18,161 nt of DNA from JBBQTU01 sp038213005 (GCA_038213005.1 JBBQTU010000063.1:1-18161), one strand, 5' to 3'. Counted from the stretch's first letter, positions 1 through 7,690 are shown. Translations and numbers: made by a program. Notes: a model not told the origin generated them from the letters alone.

Positions 1-344
1 GTCTGCGTCAGGGAGCGTTCTTGTCGCTGTAGTGGCTTTCTGTTGCCCTGCGCCCCCATGCAGCCAAAGCCCGCTCGCAGCCGCCGCCGCCGCATTTTCA
101 AATCGGCCAGATTCCAGCATTTTCACGCCGGCGCTGACAACCTGTGGCACGCCCGCCCCCGGGCGCTGCCCTCGTGACGTCGCGAGGCGTGTCCATTATG
201 CGAGAGGCATAACCTGGGGTTCCGGGCCCGGCACGGCCAAGACTTGTGTGCAGCACCGAGGGCGTTGCCCTGGGCTCAAGAATGTCGCACCGTTGGTGCT
301 GAAGACATCAGGCTGCGCAGCTCGGATATGCGCCGCGACACGCT
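1..344. other. Left-end region with no convincing gene
   Basis: I see no convincing gene here. Open frames on both strands are proline-, arginine- and alanine-rich translations without a recognisable motif or ribosome-binding site. A minus-strand frame could start at the ATG at 59 and run off the left edge (about 19 codons, MGAQGNRKPLQRQERSLTQ), but no Shine-Dalgarno precedes it and I do not recognise it. The stretch contains small hairpins, such as TTATGC/GCATAA around 196-212, and the diverged repeat copy at 261-303. It is probably an intergenic region degraded from repeat elements. Confidence 0.4.
261..303 (+). repeat. Diverged partial copy of the multi-hairpin repeat
   Basis: The segment GCCCTGGGCTCAAGAATGTC followed by a GCACC-GTT-GGTGC hairpin (287-299) corresponds to positions 884-917 of the full element at 758-950. 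There the same hairpin reads GCCCC-GTT-GGGGC (903-915). The second and fourth stem positions around the shared GTT loop have changed together: C to A on the left arm and G to T on the right arm. The hairpin is therefore preserved although the sequence differs, as expected of an element kept for its fold. The left half of the element is not clearly recognisable here. Confidence 0.6.
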
Positions 345-569
345 TTAGTCGCGAGGATGCGACTGCGCATCGTCGTGGCGGGCTTCCATGTGCTGGCGGA
401 GATTGGTGACGATGACGCCGCACATGGGACAGGTCTTGGGGCCTTGGGCGGCGGCACCAAAGGGGCGTCGGCGGTCGCTGGGGCGTGGGCCAGGGCCGAA
501 ATGGCCGACGGGACCGCCTCTGGGAGGTTGTCGCCGATCGCGAGCGTTGGAGTGAAACTTGCCTTTCAT
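345..569 (-). CDS. Small C2H2 zinc-finger protein (74 aa)
   Basis: This is a 74-residue protein read on the minus strand from the ATG at 569. Its C-terminal third contains CPMCGVIVTNLRQHMEARH, a Cys-X2-Cys-X9-His-X4-His arrangement (about residues 48-66) that should bind one zinc ion. The N-terminal half is basic and rich in Arg, Pro and Gly (RDRRQPPRGGP, PGPRPSDRRRP), which suggests a disordered nucleic-acid-binding tail. Codon third positions are mostly G or C, as in the other genes of the window, and the overlapping plus-strand frame has no motif. The start is uncertain because no clear Shine-Dalgarno is visible upstream (GAGTTTAGTCC before the ATG). The function is unknown; a small DNA- or RNA-binding protein is an inference from the finger and basic tail. 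Confidence 0.6.
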   Translation of the reverse strand: MKGKFHSNARDRRQPPRGGPVGHFGPGPRPSDRRRPFGAAAQGPKTCPMCGVIVTNLRQHMEARHDDAQSHPRD

Positions 570-757
570 GGACTAAACTCTATCTGAATACGCGCGACCG
601 CGCAAAAAACGCTAGTCGGGCTGTGGTGAAGGTGCCGGTCGCGCCAGTCGATACGAGCGACGGGCAGTGCCAGTTGGCGGGTCAGGACCGGAACAACGGA
701 GAGTTTTATAAGGAATCTACCGATTTCGCAAGACATGGGGGCAAGATAAGCGAAAAG
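570..757. other. Intergenic spacer with no gene seen
   Basis: This is the spacer upstream of the small zinc-finger gene. Short open frames cross it on both strands, but they lack motifs and continue into the repeat that follows, so I do not regard them as genes. No convincing promoter or terminator was found. Confidence 0.4.
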
Positions 758-950
758 GGGCGTGCCCGTTTTTTCGGGCAGATGCAAGTTGCGCGTCAGT
801 GGGTGGGTGTTGAAAGCGGTGTCGCCCTTTCAGGGCTCATTCAGGGTGAATGGTTCTTACCCAGGGCTGCGCGAGTACGCTTACCCTGGGCTTAAGAATG
901 CCGCCCCGTTGGGGCTAAGATATCGCGTGCCCGGAAAAATGGGCACGCCC
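758..950 (+). repeat. Multi-hairpin dispersed repeat, copy A (about 193 bp)
   Basis: This is one full copy of an element that recurs in inverted orientation at 17628-17840. By eye it is about 90% identical to that copy outside one indel of roughly ten bases. Shared blocks include an exact match of about 39 bases (roughly 855-893) and another of about 30 bases (roughly 772-801). It is built from hairpins: TGCCCG/CGGGCA at the left end (loop T6), CCCAGGG (860-866) with CCCTGGG (884-890), GCCCC-GTT-GGGGC (903-915), and GCGTGCCC/GGGCACGC at the right end (about 925-948). Open frames through it, which give peptides such as YPGLREYAYPGLKNAAPLGL, are also open in the other copy. I read them as a by-product of the repeat, not as protein. 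Confidence 0.8.
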
Positions 951-1059
951 GCGCAAAAGACAGCGTACGCGGAAATTTACAGGTGGCGGTTCTCCTGCGA
1001 TACTGCCGGGTCAAGCTGCGGAGCCCGGAGGATCGGGCAGGCGGCGGGGTTGAGGACTT

Positions 1060-2058
1060 ATGGATAATACGATTCGCGAGTTTGCCACGCAGGTGATCCG
1101 GTCTGAGGCGTCGGCGGTGGCCGGCATGCTGCTGGCGGTCAACGACGATTTTGAGCGGGCGGTGCGCCTGATCCTGGGGTGCGATGCCTCCGTGGTGGCG
1201 ACCGGGATGGGCAAGGCGGGGCACATTGCCAGAAAGCTGTCGGCGACGCTGGCCAGCACGGGGACGCCGAGCCATTTTCTTTCGCCGGCCGATGCGGTGC
1301 ATGGCGATCTGGGCAGTGTGCGAGACGGCGATGTGGTGCTGATGCTCTCCACCAGCGGCGAGAGCGAGGAGATACTGCGGATATTGTCGATTGTGAAGAA
1401 GCTTGGCCGGCCGGTCATCGCGATGACGGGGTCTAAGGGCAACTCGCTGGGGCGGTATGCCGATGCCGTGCTGGAACTGGGCAGGATCGAAGAGGCCTGT
1501 CCGCTGGGGCTGGCTCCCAGTGCGTCGACGACGGCGATGTTGGCGCTGGGCGATGCGCTGGCGCTGACGGTGATGAAGGTGCGGAACTTCTCTGCGGAGG
1601 ATTTCGCCCGGTTCCACCCGGCCGGACAATTGGGGCGTAAGCTGATCCGTGTGAGAGAGGCGATGACTTTCCGGCTGGGTGAGAATCTGCCGGTGAGTTC
1701 GGACGAGCTGACCGTGGCGGCGGTGCTGCACCAGGCGAGTCAGATCAAGCGTCGCAGCGGCGCGGTGATCCTGGCCGGTAAGGATGGGCGGCTCAGCGGG
1801 CTGTTTACGGACGGGGATCTGCGGCGATTATTGACCGGAGACAGTACGGCGGGGCTCAATCGCAAGATCTCCGAGGTGATGACGCGGAACCCGAAGCGGA
1901 TCAACGCCGATCACCTGGCAAGCGAGGCAATGGCGGTCTTGCGACAATACCGAATCGACGAGTTGCCGGTGGTGGACGACGATGACCGGCCGGTGGGGCT
2001 GATAGACGTGCAGGACCTGGTGGTCCTGAAGATGTTCGACGTGGACGACGGGAACTAG
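1060..2058 (+). CDS. kdsD: Arabinose-5-phosphate isomerase (KdsD/KpsF/GutQ family)
   Basis: The enzyme interconverts D-ribulose 5-phosphate and D-arabinose 5-phosphate, the first step in making Kdo for lipopolysaccharide; it acts in the cytoplasm. The 332-residue length and domain order match the family: a SIS sugar-isomerase domain (about 35-170) followed by two CBS domains (about 200-260 and 272-330). Signature blocks are ATGMGKAGHIARKLSATLAS, STSGESEEI, CPLGLAPSASTTAMLALGDA and EDFARFHPAGQLGRKL. Lys52, Glu104, Glu145 and His186 line up with the catalytic Lys59, Glu111, Glu152 and His193 of E. coli KdsD at a constant offset of seven. The ATG at 1060 follows GTTGAGGACTT, an adequate Shine-Dalgarno. 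The next gene, 142 bases on and on the same strand, is an LPS-export-like protein, which supports the Kdo role over a gut- or capsule-specific paralogue. Confidence 0.95.
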   Translation: MDNTIREFATQVIRSEASAVAGMLLAVNDDFERAVRLILGCDASVVATGMGKAGHIARKLSATLASTGTPSHFLSPADAVHGDLGSVRDGDVVLMLSTSGESEEILRILSIVKKLGRPVIAMTGSKGNSLGRYADAVLELGRIEEACPLGLAPSASTTAMLALGDALALTVMKVRNFSAEDFARFHPAGQLGRKLIRVREAMTFRLGENLPVSSDELTVAAVLHQASQIKRRSGAVILAGKDGRLSGLFTDGDLRRLLTGDSTAGLNRKISEVMTRNPKRINADHLASEAMAVLRQYRIDELPVVDDDDRPVGLIDVQDLVVLKMFDVDDGN

Positions 2059-2064
2059 CAGGAT

Positions 2065-2094
2065 TGGCTAACGCGAGTACAGGTGCGTTAGCCA
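2065..2094 (+). repeat. Perfect 10-bp inverted repeat after kdsD
   Basis: TGGCTAACGC (2065-2074) and GCGTTAGCCA (2085-2094) form a perfect 10-bp stem with a 10-base loop, starting seven bases after the kdsD stop. No T-run follows, so it does not look like an intrinsic terminator. It could stabilise the upstream message or be another dispersed palindrome. Confidence 0.6.
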
Positions 2095-2098
2095 GGGA

Positions 2099-2125
2099 CC
2101 CCCTCCCTAACCCTCGGGGAGGGGA
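2099..2125 (+). repeat. CCCTCCC/GGGAGGG palindromic repeat
   Basis: CCCCTCCC, a short spacer containing TAACCCTC, and GGGAGGGG form an 8-bp stem in the kdsD to lpt-like gap. The same pattern (CCCTCCC... CCCAAGGGGGAGGG) forms the larger palindrome at 9963-10039 inside valS, so I treat it as a short member of one dispersed family. Confidence 0.55.
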
Positions 2126-2200
2126 CCGGAGCAGCGTCACGATCCCAGGTTGCGGCAGTTCCAGATGCCGCAACCAGCCGAGAAGGAGAAAGACAGCACG

Positions 2201-5200
2201 ATGCGCACCATTATCCTGATCGTCCTGACCGTCGTTGTACTTGTGGGCGGCTTCTCGTTGTACCAGTGGCAGCAGGGGCCGCTGGCATACCAGGCGGGGA
2301 AGAAGCCTGTGATTCAGTCGGCCGCGTCACCGGGCGATGATGTGCGGGTAGGCAGCCTGGGCAGCGGCAAGGACGTTTGGGCGGTGAAGTCGGACCGCGA
2401 CACGGGACTGCCGATCCTGCGGTTTCGAGCGAAGGATTATCAGCCGCAGGTAGACGGGCGCGTGAAGGTGGACCATCCGCAGGCACTTTTCTTTTTGGGC
2501 GCGGACCGGAGCAGGATCGTCTGCATCGAAGGGAACACCGGCTGGGTGGCCCTGCATGGGGAAGGGCCCAGGGTCCGCCACGATCTGACGGCGGCCGCCC
2601 CGATGGAGACGCCGACGCGAGGCGACTTGCTGGAAGTGAAGGTGCGGTACTTCCTGTCGCAGGCTGCGATGGATGCCAACGATCCTGAGGCGACACTGGA
2701 ACTGCACCACGTATCGTTTGACGTTGAAACCTATCGCATCGCCAGCGAGGCGTTCACCGATGAGCAGGGACGTCGGGTTGAGGCTGACGAGGTGCCGATC
2801 CATGTGATTGGCAAGGATTTCGACTTTGACGGCCGGGGTCTTCAGTTGCGGTGGGACGAGTTTGACCAGCGATTGCAGAGTCTGCGCGTGGCCAAGGGCG
2901 AGCGACTGACTATCAAGCATCCGAGGGATTTTCGTTTTCCCGGCGCGCAGGGCGCGGAAGCCAGGGCGGTGGGTTCGCGGGCGGTGGGCGAGCCGATCGC
3001 GGCGGCGGGCAAACAGGGGGTTGCGCCGGCGGTCCGGGCGGCGAGACAGAAGCCCAGCGATGTGTACCGCGCGACATTCCACGACGGCGTGAAGGTCACA
3101 CAGTCGAATCAGCAGTTGGCGCAGGGGGCGGCGATGAACCTGGATTTCCTGTCGGCCGAACCCAAGGAGGCGAAGGCTTCGGCTACGCAGGCCTCTACAT
3201 CGCCCAGCCGGGCAGGGGCAGGGGCAGGGGCCGCGACGGAGCCAGGGGCGGCCGGGTCGAGTGTGGCCGGGGCATCGCCGACTTCGTCGCCCTCGCCCTC
3301 GCCCGCGGCGGACGTGAAGGAGAATGCCCCGATCATCGTCACGTGGACGGGTGAGTTCACGGTCAACGTGGCGCCGCCGGCGGCGATCTTTCCGAGGACC
3401 AGGGATGATGCAGTGATCGAGCTTGTTGGCCCCGACGCGGTGATCACGGCCGACGGCAACCGCCTGGAGGCCGATCGCGCACTCTATCACGTGGGGCCCA
3501 AGGTGGCGTATGCGAGGGGGAGCGAGAAGTTGCCGGTGAAGTTCACCGATGCGCGCGGCAGCACGATCATCTCGGAATCACTTGAGTATTCGCTGGGAAC
3601 TCCGGCTAAGAAGATGCCGGCGTGGGCGATGCTGTCGGGCAAGAGTTCGGCGGTTATCCCGACGGATATCGAGGGCAAGGCGGAGACGATGCGAGCGAGC
3701 TGGTCGAAGGTGTGTACGCTGCATTTCGCCCCAGGCGATGGCAAGGGCAGCGGGCAGATTGAGATGGTTGAGATGACCGGCGCGGTGAGTATCGAGCATC
3801 CTCAGATCCGGCGATTCAAGGCCGAGAAGCTCGTGCTGCAATTTGATCCCAAGATGGCGCCCAAGGGGGCTGATCCCAGAACGCTGGCGGGTCAGACGAT
3901 CCGGAAGATAGCGGCCGAGGGCGATGTCGATGCGCTGCTGGCGGACACCGAAGGCAAGACCAGCGCCATCCAGTGCCAGGTGATGAAACTGGACACGGCG
4001 ATTGCGTCCAATGGGAAGCTGTACCCCACGCGGATCGAGGCGCACGGGAAGGTCGTGGCGGGGGATCTGGCAGAGCAGGCCGGGGAACTGAGGCAGGAGA
4101 TCAGGGCGGAGAACCTGGTGGCGTCGCTGGTGCCCGGCGGAGTGGCGGGGGGCGGTGACAAGATTGACATCGGTGGGCTGAAGGACCTGGCGGCGGATGG
4201 CGACGTGAGCGTCACATCGTCCGATGGCGGGAAACTGGAGGCGGAGAAGCTCACCATTATAGATGTCAAAGAGGGTCAGCCGAAGCTGGTTCGTATTGAA
4301 GGCAAAGAAGGCGGCATGGCGACCGTTTCGCAGAAGGGGCGGGGGAACCTGACAGGGCACGTGATCGAACTGAACCTGCCTGACGAATATGCACACGTGA
4401 TCGGCGCCGGCTCGATGCGGCTTGCCGAGGCTGGCACGCCGGCACATGCGGCCATGCCCATGCAGGTGGCATGGACGAAGGAGGCGGTGGTCGACGGGAA
4501 AGGCAATCGGGCGGTGATCGATGGCAAGGTGGCCGTGACCTATCTCGCATCGGACGGTTCGACCAATAATGCGTGGGGCGAGCGGGCTGATATCCGGATG
4601 GAGACGCGGAAGGTCGTTAGCCCGAAGCCGAAGAAGCAGGGGCGGATCAGCTTCCTGGGCGACCGATTCTGTGAGCATCTGGAACTGACCTCGGCATCGG
4701 CGGCCGAGGATGTGCAGGTGCAGTCAGTGCTGCCGGCGGAGGATGGGACGCTGATCCGGCAGATGAACGTGCTGGGTCCGAAGCTGATCTGCGAGTTTGC
4801 CGAAGAGGCACGGGCGGGTACGCAGGTAGTGGTGCTGCAGGGAATGACGGTGCCGGCCGGGAAGGACAGGCCGGGGCGGATGCTGTATGTGGATCTCCCG
4901 CAGACGGCGCGCAGGGTGGTGGCGACCAAACCGGGTCTGGAATCCAAGGGGCTGCACGGGGCGACGGCGTTCTCGTGGAAGGACAAGATGGTGTATGAGC
5001 GTCCCAATGGGACGCTGTCGATGCTGGGGGATGTGGTGATCCGGCACGAGCCCAAGGACCGGGGTGCGGAGGCGTTTGACGTGACTGCCCAGCGGGTGAC
5101 TGCGTACATGGCCGAGCAGCGGGATGTAGGTGGACGGTCGCCGGCGGCGTCGAAGTCCAACCCGGATATGGTGATGCCGACGATGGCGTTGAAGCGCATG

Positions 5201-5425
5201 GTGGCCGAGGGGACGCCGCTGCGGTTTGTACGGCAGGATCTGGAATTCACGGCTCCCCTGGTGGAGTTCAATCCGATCACCAGCCTGGCGATTGCTCACA
5301 GCACGGACCGAATGCCGGTGCACGTGGACAAGGGGATGAGCCGGGGCGATTTCCGCGAGGTGCAGGTCAACACCGAGACGCAGATGGTGAAGCTGCTGGA
5401 CGCGGGGATGACGGGGCGGAAGTAG
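2201..5425 (+). CDS. Giant membrane-anchored LptC/LptA (OstA)-like protein, 1074 aa
   Basis: This is a long envelope protein with one N-terminal anchor (MRTIILIVLTVVVLVGGFSL) and a periplasmic remainder. At least six segments follow the OstA/LptA pattern of a Gly-Asp/Lys-Val strand followed by a strand naming a modified column: about 409-430 (GPDAVITADGNRLEADRAL), 525-548 (AVSIEHPQIRRFKAEKLVLQF region), 573-602, 665-688 (GDVSVTSSDGGKLEAEKL), 773-802 and 942-968 (GDVVIRHEPKDRGAEAFD). A low-complexity Ala/Ser/Gly/Pro linker lies at about 323-372. The region 45-240 may be LptC-like. LptC is normally about 190 residues and LptA about 185, so this is far larger. The start at 2201 is chosen because AAGGAGAA precedes it at good spacing and it puts the hydrophobic anchor first; a TTG (2150) and an ATG (2165) lie in frame upstream. 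The kdsD neighbour supports a role in moving LPS or another lipid across the periplasm, but this is inference from fold pattern and context. Confidence 0.7.
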   Translation: MRTIILIVLTVVVLVGGFSLYQWQQGPLAYQAGKKPVIQSAASPGDDVRVGSLGSGKDVWAVKSDRDTGLPILRFRAKDYQPQVDGRVKVDHPQALFFLGADRSRIVCIEGNTGWVALHGEGPRVRHDLTAAAPMETPTRGDLLEVKVRYFLSQAAMDANDPEATLELHHVSFDVETYRIASEAFTDEQGRRVEADEVPIHVIGKDFDFDGRGLQLRWDEFDQRLQSLRVAKGERLTIKHPRDFRFPGAQGAEARAVGSRAVGEPIAAAGKQGVAPAVRAARQKPSDVYRATFHDGVKVTQSNQQLAQGAAMNLDFLSAEPKEAKASATQASTSPSRAGAGAGAATEPGAAGSSVAGASPTSSPSPSPAADVKENAPIIVTWTGEFTVNVAPPAAIFPRTRDDAVIELVGPDAVITADGNRLEADRALYHVGPKVAYARGSEKLPVKFTDARGSTIISESLEYSLGTPAKKMPAWAMLSGKSSAVIPTDIEGKAETMRASWSKVCTLHFAPGDGKGSGQIEMVEMTGAVSIEHPQIRRFKAEKLVLQFDPKMAPKGADPRTLAGQTIRKIAAEGDVDALLADTEGKTSAIQCQVMKLDTAIASNGKLYPTRIEAHGKVVAGDLAEQAGELRQEIRAENLVASLVPGGVAGGGDKIDIGGLKDLAADGDVSVTSSDGGKLEAEKLTIIDVKEGQPKLVRIEGKEGGMATVSQKGRGNLTGHVIELNLPDEYAHVIGAGSMRLAEAGTPAHAAMPMQVAWTKEAVVDGKGNRAVIDGKVAVTYLASDGSTNNAWGERADIRMETRKVVSPKPKKQGRISFLGDRFCEHLELTSASAAEDVQVQSVLPAEDGTLIRQMNVLGPKLICEFAEEARAGTQVVVLQGMTVPAGKDRPGRMLYVDLPQTARRVVATKPGLESKGLHGATAFSWKDKMVYERPNGTLSMLGDVVIRHEPKDRGAEAFDVTAQRVTAYMAEQRDVGGRSPAASKSNPDMVMPTMALKRMVAEGTPLRFVRQDLEFTAPLVEFNPITSLAIAHSTDRMPVHVDKGMSRGDFREVQVNTETQMVKLLDAGMTGRK

Positions 5426-5695
5426 ATATTGCCTGGTGCGTCATCGGCCGCGGAGTCGTTAAGGCAGTTCGGGTCGCACCATGGAGGCGGTTTCACCACG
5501 AAGCGACGAAGATGGCGAAGGGATTCCTGACTGGCCGAGACCTGGTCGGCGCGGCAACGGGATCGTGTCATTCGTTCGCTGTGGTTGCGAGGCCATCTTT
5601 GCCGCGCATCACTTCGTCGCTTCGTTGCTTCGTCGCTTCGTGGTTAACTCGAGGAGCAGCGATCTTCATATGCGGCGCGGTTGTGGCGCATCGCA
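5426..5695. other. Convergent intergenic region with TTCGTCGC repeats
   Basis: This gap separates the converging lpt-like and glycosyltransferase genes. It holds no convincing gene; the plus-strand frames across it (from 5481 and 5512) lack motifs. Its notable content is the inverted and tandem TTCGTCGC repeat listed separately. No intrinsic terminator with a T-run was seen for either gene. Confidence 0.5.
5496..5643. repeat. Inverted repeat ending in tandem TTCGTCGC units
   Basis: CCACGAAGCGACGAAG (5496-5511) and CTTCGTCGCTTCGTGG (5628-5643) are perfect 16-bp reverse complements about 116 bases apart. The right arm is the end of a tandem array, TTCGTCGC TTCGTTGC TTCGTCGC TTCGTGG (5613-5643). 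The identical octamer is repeated four times inside valS at 10049-10080, so this is a dispersed family. Confidence 0.75.
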
Positions 5696-7546
5696 TCACG
5701 CGTCCGGCGCCGGCAGTTGCGCGGGGGCGGGTTTGCGGTAGCGGGTGAATGAGAGGTAGAAGTAGATCGCGCACGCCAGGAGAACCGCCCAGGAGATGTC
5801 GGGGCGGATGCGGGCGAGGAAGAGGGCGAAGTCGTGGTTGAAGATCGGGTGGGCGAGATCCATGCCCCACCTGACGCTGACACCGTTGGCCATCATCATG
5901 CAGTCGGCGGTTTGGGCGGCGGTGAGCAGGATCAGGAATACATCCAGAAGCCCCAGGCCCAGGCTTGCTCCTACCGCACACGCGCCTGTGCCGGCGGCGA
6001 ATAGCAGATAGCGCTCGTGGATCTGCGCCGGGATTGTGTAGAACAGCATCCAGGGGGTGACGATGGCGATGAGAAAGTTGCGGTCCTTGCGCCGCCACTG
6101 GATGGCGATCGCGAGGCAGGCCGCGACCAGGAGGATGGCGTAGATGCCCAGGAGCAGGTTACGCAGTTCGATGTCGATGGCGACGGCGGGTGAGCTTCCG
6201 ATCCAGTTGGCCGGGATGGTCCAGGCGATATCGTGGATGCTCGTCCAGCCGAAGCGGCCTTGGAGCAGGGCGCAGAGATTGTTGCCAGGGCCGATGACCA
6301 TGTCGGTGTGCCGCTGGGTGCCGTACATGAAGCCGAGTTCCCACCAGGCGGTGCCGGCTCCGAAGAAGGCGATGCACAGGAGCAGCGTTGCGCCAATCGT
6401 GGCGGCAATTACATAGAGCTTGCCGCGCCACGCGAGATGCCACGCCAGGACGGTGGCGAGGGTGCTCGCTGCGAGGAGTGTGAGGACGGCGAGAAGACTG
6501 TGGCCACCGCGCAGGACCGGCCAACTGATGGCGCCGATTGCGACTCCCGCGACCGCGAGAAAACAGACACGCGGGAGGCGGTCTTTGAGATTGGTCCGAA
6601 TGCCCACGAGGATGAGGGCGAGGGCTGACCCGGCAACCCAGAGGACGGCCGGCCAATTGACGGCGCGGAGAGGGCTGGCGACGTCCGGGCGGGTGGTGAG
6701 CATCCAGCCGGAGGCGATGATCGCGAAGGCGAAGACGAAGCCGCTGATCCACTTGAGGGCATTGCGCAGTTGGAGGGCAAAGAGTGGCCAGAGGATGAAC
6801 ATGGCGGCCACGAAGAGCTGTTGCCCTTTGAACATCGCCCCGATGCCCAGAACCAAGCCGGCGAGGAACCAGTAGTCCCAGCAGCACAGGAGGACGGCCC
6901 AAAGGAAGAAGGGGACGACCCACGAATCCCAGCTTGGCCAGCCGTGGGCGCTGATGATCATCGCGGGGCTGAACCACACGAGGATAAATGCCAGGGTCGC
7001 GCGGAAGATCCCAACCCACGGGCCGGGCCGGGGCTTTTCGCTGGCATCGGGCAGCAGACTTCGCGGCTGCCAGGTGCGGCGAAGCCAGTGATGGACAATC
7101 AGGAAGGCGGCGATCGCGGATGCCAGTTCCAGGGCGGTGTTGAAGTACATCAGGAACGCATTGAACCTGTGGCTGGGCAACCACTGGGGGGTGCCGGGGT
7201 AGGCGCGCTGCGTCCGGGTTGCCCATACCTCGAACACAGCCAGTCGCAGAGGGCTGTAGTTGATCTTGTGCGCTTCGTCGGGCTGGGCGGCAACATGGTT
7301 TTCGTAGACGTTGAGGAAACCTGCTTGTAGCGCCTGTTGGCCGAATTCGTAGTTGCGATGAATGTCGCCGAGGAACCGGATCGGCTGGGTGTAGTCCCAG
7401 GCGTAGCGCCTGAGGTTCGCTCCTTCGAACACCATCGCGACCATCAGCTCGATGAACAGGATCCAGAGGCCGATGCGCCAGAGCCGCCGGCCGCGCGAGG
7501 GCTTCGTCGTGCTCGCGGAGTCTGTGGTGGTGACGGGCTGGGTCAT
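5696..7546 (-). CDS. Multi-pass GT-C type glycosyltransferase (GT87/PIG-M-like)
   Basis: This is a 616-residue integral membrane protein with roughly ten or more hydrophobic helices from about residue 24 to the C-terminus. It has the layout of polyprenyl-phosphate-sugar-dependent GT-C transferases: a first helix, then a large external loop with an acidic residue (GDIHRNYEFGQQAL, Asp61), NVYEN, and NYSPLRLAVFEVW (about 96-108). A FKGQQLFVAAMF segment and a QIHERYLLFAAG segment near the end are also typical of bacterial mannosyl- or glucosyltransferases of this fold. It would use a lipid-linked sugar to glycosylate a lipid, glycan or protein on the outer face of the membrane; donor and acceptor cannot be told. 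The ATG at 7546 is preferred because AGGACCTCC lies upstream; a TTG at 7573 is in frame but sits in the repeat. It lies downstream of valS on the same strand, 144 bases away. Confidence 0.75.
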   Translation of the reverse strand: MTQPVTTTDSASTTKPSRGRRLWRIGLWILFIELMVAMVFEGANLRRYAWDYTQPIRFLGDIHRNYEFGQQALQAGFLNVYENHVAAQPDEAHKINYSPLRLAVFEVWATRTQRAYPGTPQWLPSHRFNAFLMYFNTALELASAIAAFLIVHHWLRRTWQPRSLLPDASEKPRPGPWVGIFRATLAFILVWFSPAMIISAHGWPSWDSWVVPFFLWAVLLCCWDYWFLAGLVLGIGAMFKGQQLFVAAMFILWPLFALQLRNALKWISGFVFAFAIIASGWMLTTRPDVASPLRAVNWPAVLWVAGSALALILVGIRTNLKDRLPRVCFLAVAGVAIGAISWPVLRGGHSLLAVLTLLAASTLATVLAWHLAWRGKLYVIAATIGATLLLCIAFFGAGTAWWELGFMYGTQRHTDMVIGPGNNLCALLQGRFGWTSIHDIAWTIPANWIGSSPAVAIDIELRNLLLGIYAILLVAACLAIAIQWRRKDRNFLIAIVTPWMLFYTIPAQIHERYLLFAAGTGACAVGASLGLGLLDVFLILLTAAQTADCMMMANGVSVRWGMDLAHPIFNHDFALFLARIRPDISWAVLLACAIYFYLSFTRYRKPAPAQLPAPDA

Positions 7547-7571
7547 GTTTGGAGGTCCTAAAGAGACGTGC

Positions 7572-7671
7572 AACCGCGAAGTCGCGAAGAGCGCGAAGTA
7601 AAACGCGAAGAAGATTTGAAGGATTTCTCCTCCTTCGCGTCGCTCTTCGCGTTCTTTGCGCCTTCGCGGTT
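7572..7671. repeat. CGCGAAG-rich imperfect hairpin repeat
   Basis: AACCGCGAAG (7572-7581) pairs perfectly with CTTCGCGGTT (7662-7671). Between them, GAAGAGCGCGAAG and further CGCGAAG units face CTTCGCGT and CTCTTCGCG in the right arm, giving a long imperfect hairpin of about 100 bases. It fills most of the gap between the end of valS and the start of the glycosyltransferase gene. There is no T-run, so an intrinsic terminator is unlikely, although a read-through RNA would be strongly folded here. Confidence 0.7.
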
Positions 7672-7690
7672 CATCTGTTACCTTGTCCGG

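Noticed and set aside
762..1067. Plus-strand frame encoding the YPGLREYAYPGLKNAAPLGL peptide
   Set aside because: The peptide comes from the dispersed multi-hairpin repeat, is found again in copy B, and has no proper ribosome-binding site; the open frame follows from repeat composition.
892..1731. 279-codon minus-strand frame opposite kdsD
   Set aside because: It is rich in His, Arg and Gln with no domain, and lies antisense to a well-supported gene in GC-rich DNA; typical shadow frame.
2065..2094. Intrinsic terminator after kdsD
   Set aside because: The stem is perfect but no T-run follows, and the next gene on the same strand probably belongs to the same transcript.
2150..2200. Upstream TTG (2150) and ATG (2165) starts for the lpt-like protein
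   Set aside because: They would put 12-17 polar residues before the membrane anchor and lack a ribosome-binding site; AAGGAG lies correctly before the ATG at 2201.
2327..3490. Long minus-strand frame opposite the lpt-like gene
   Set aside because: Arg/His/Pro-rich composition, no recognisable motif, and no upstream signals; shadow of the plus-strand gene. The same holds for the frame at 3578-4678.
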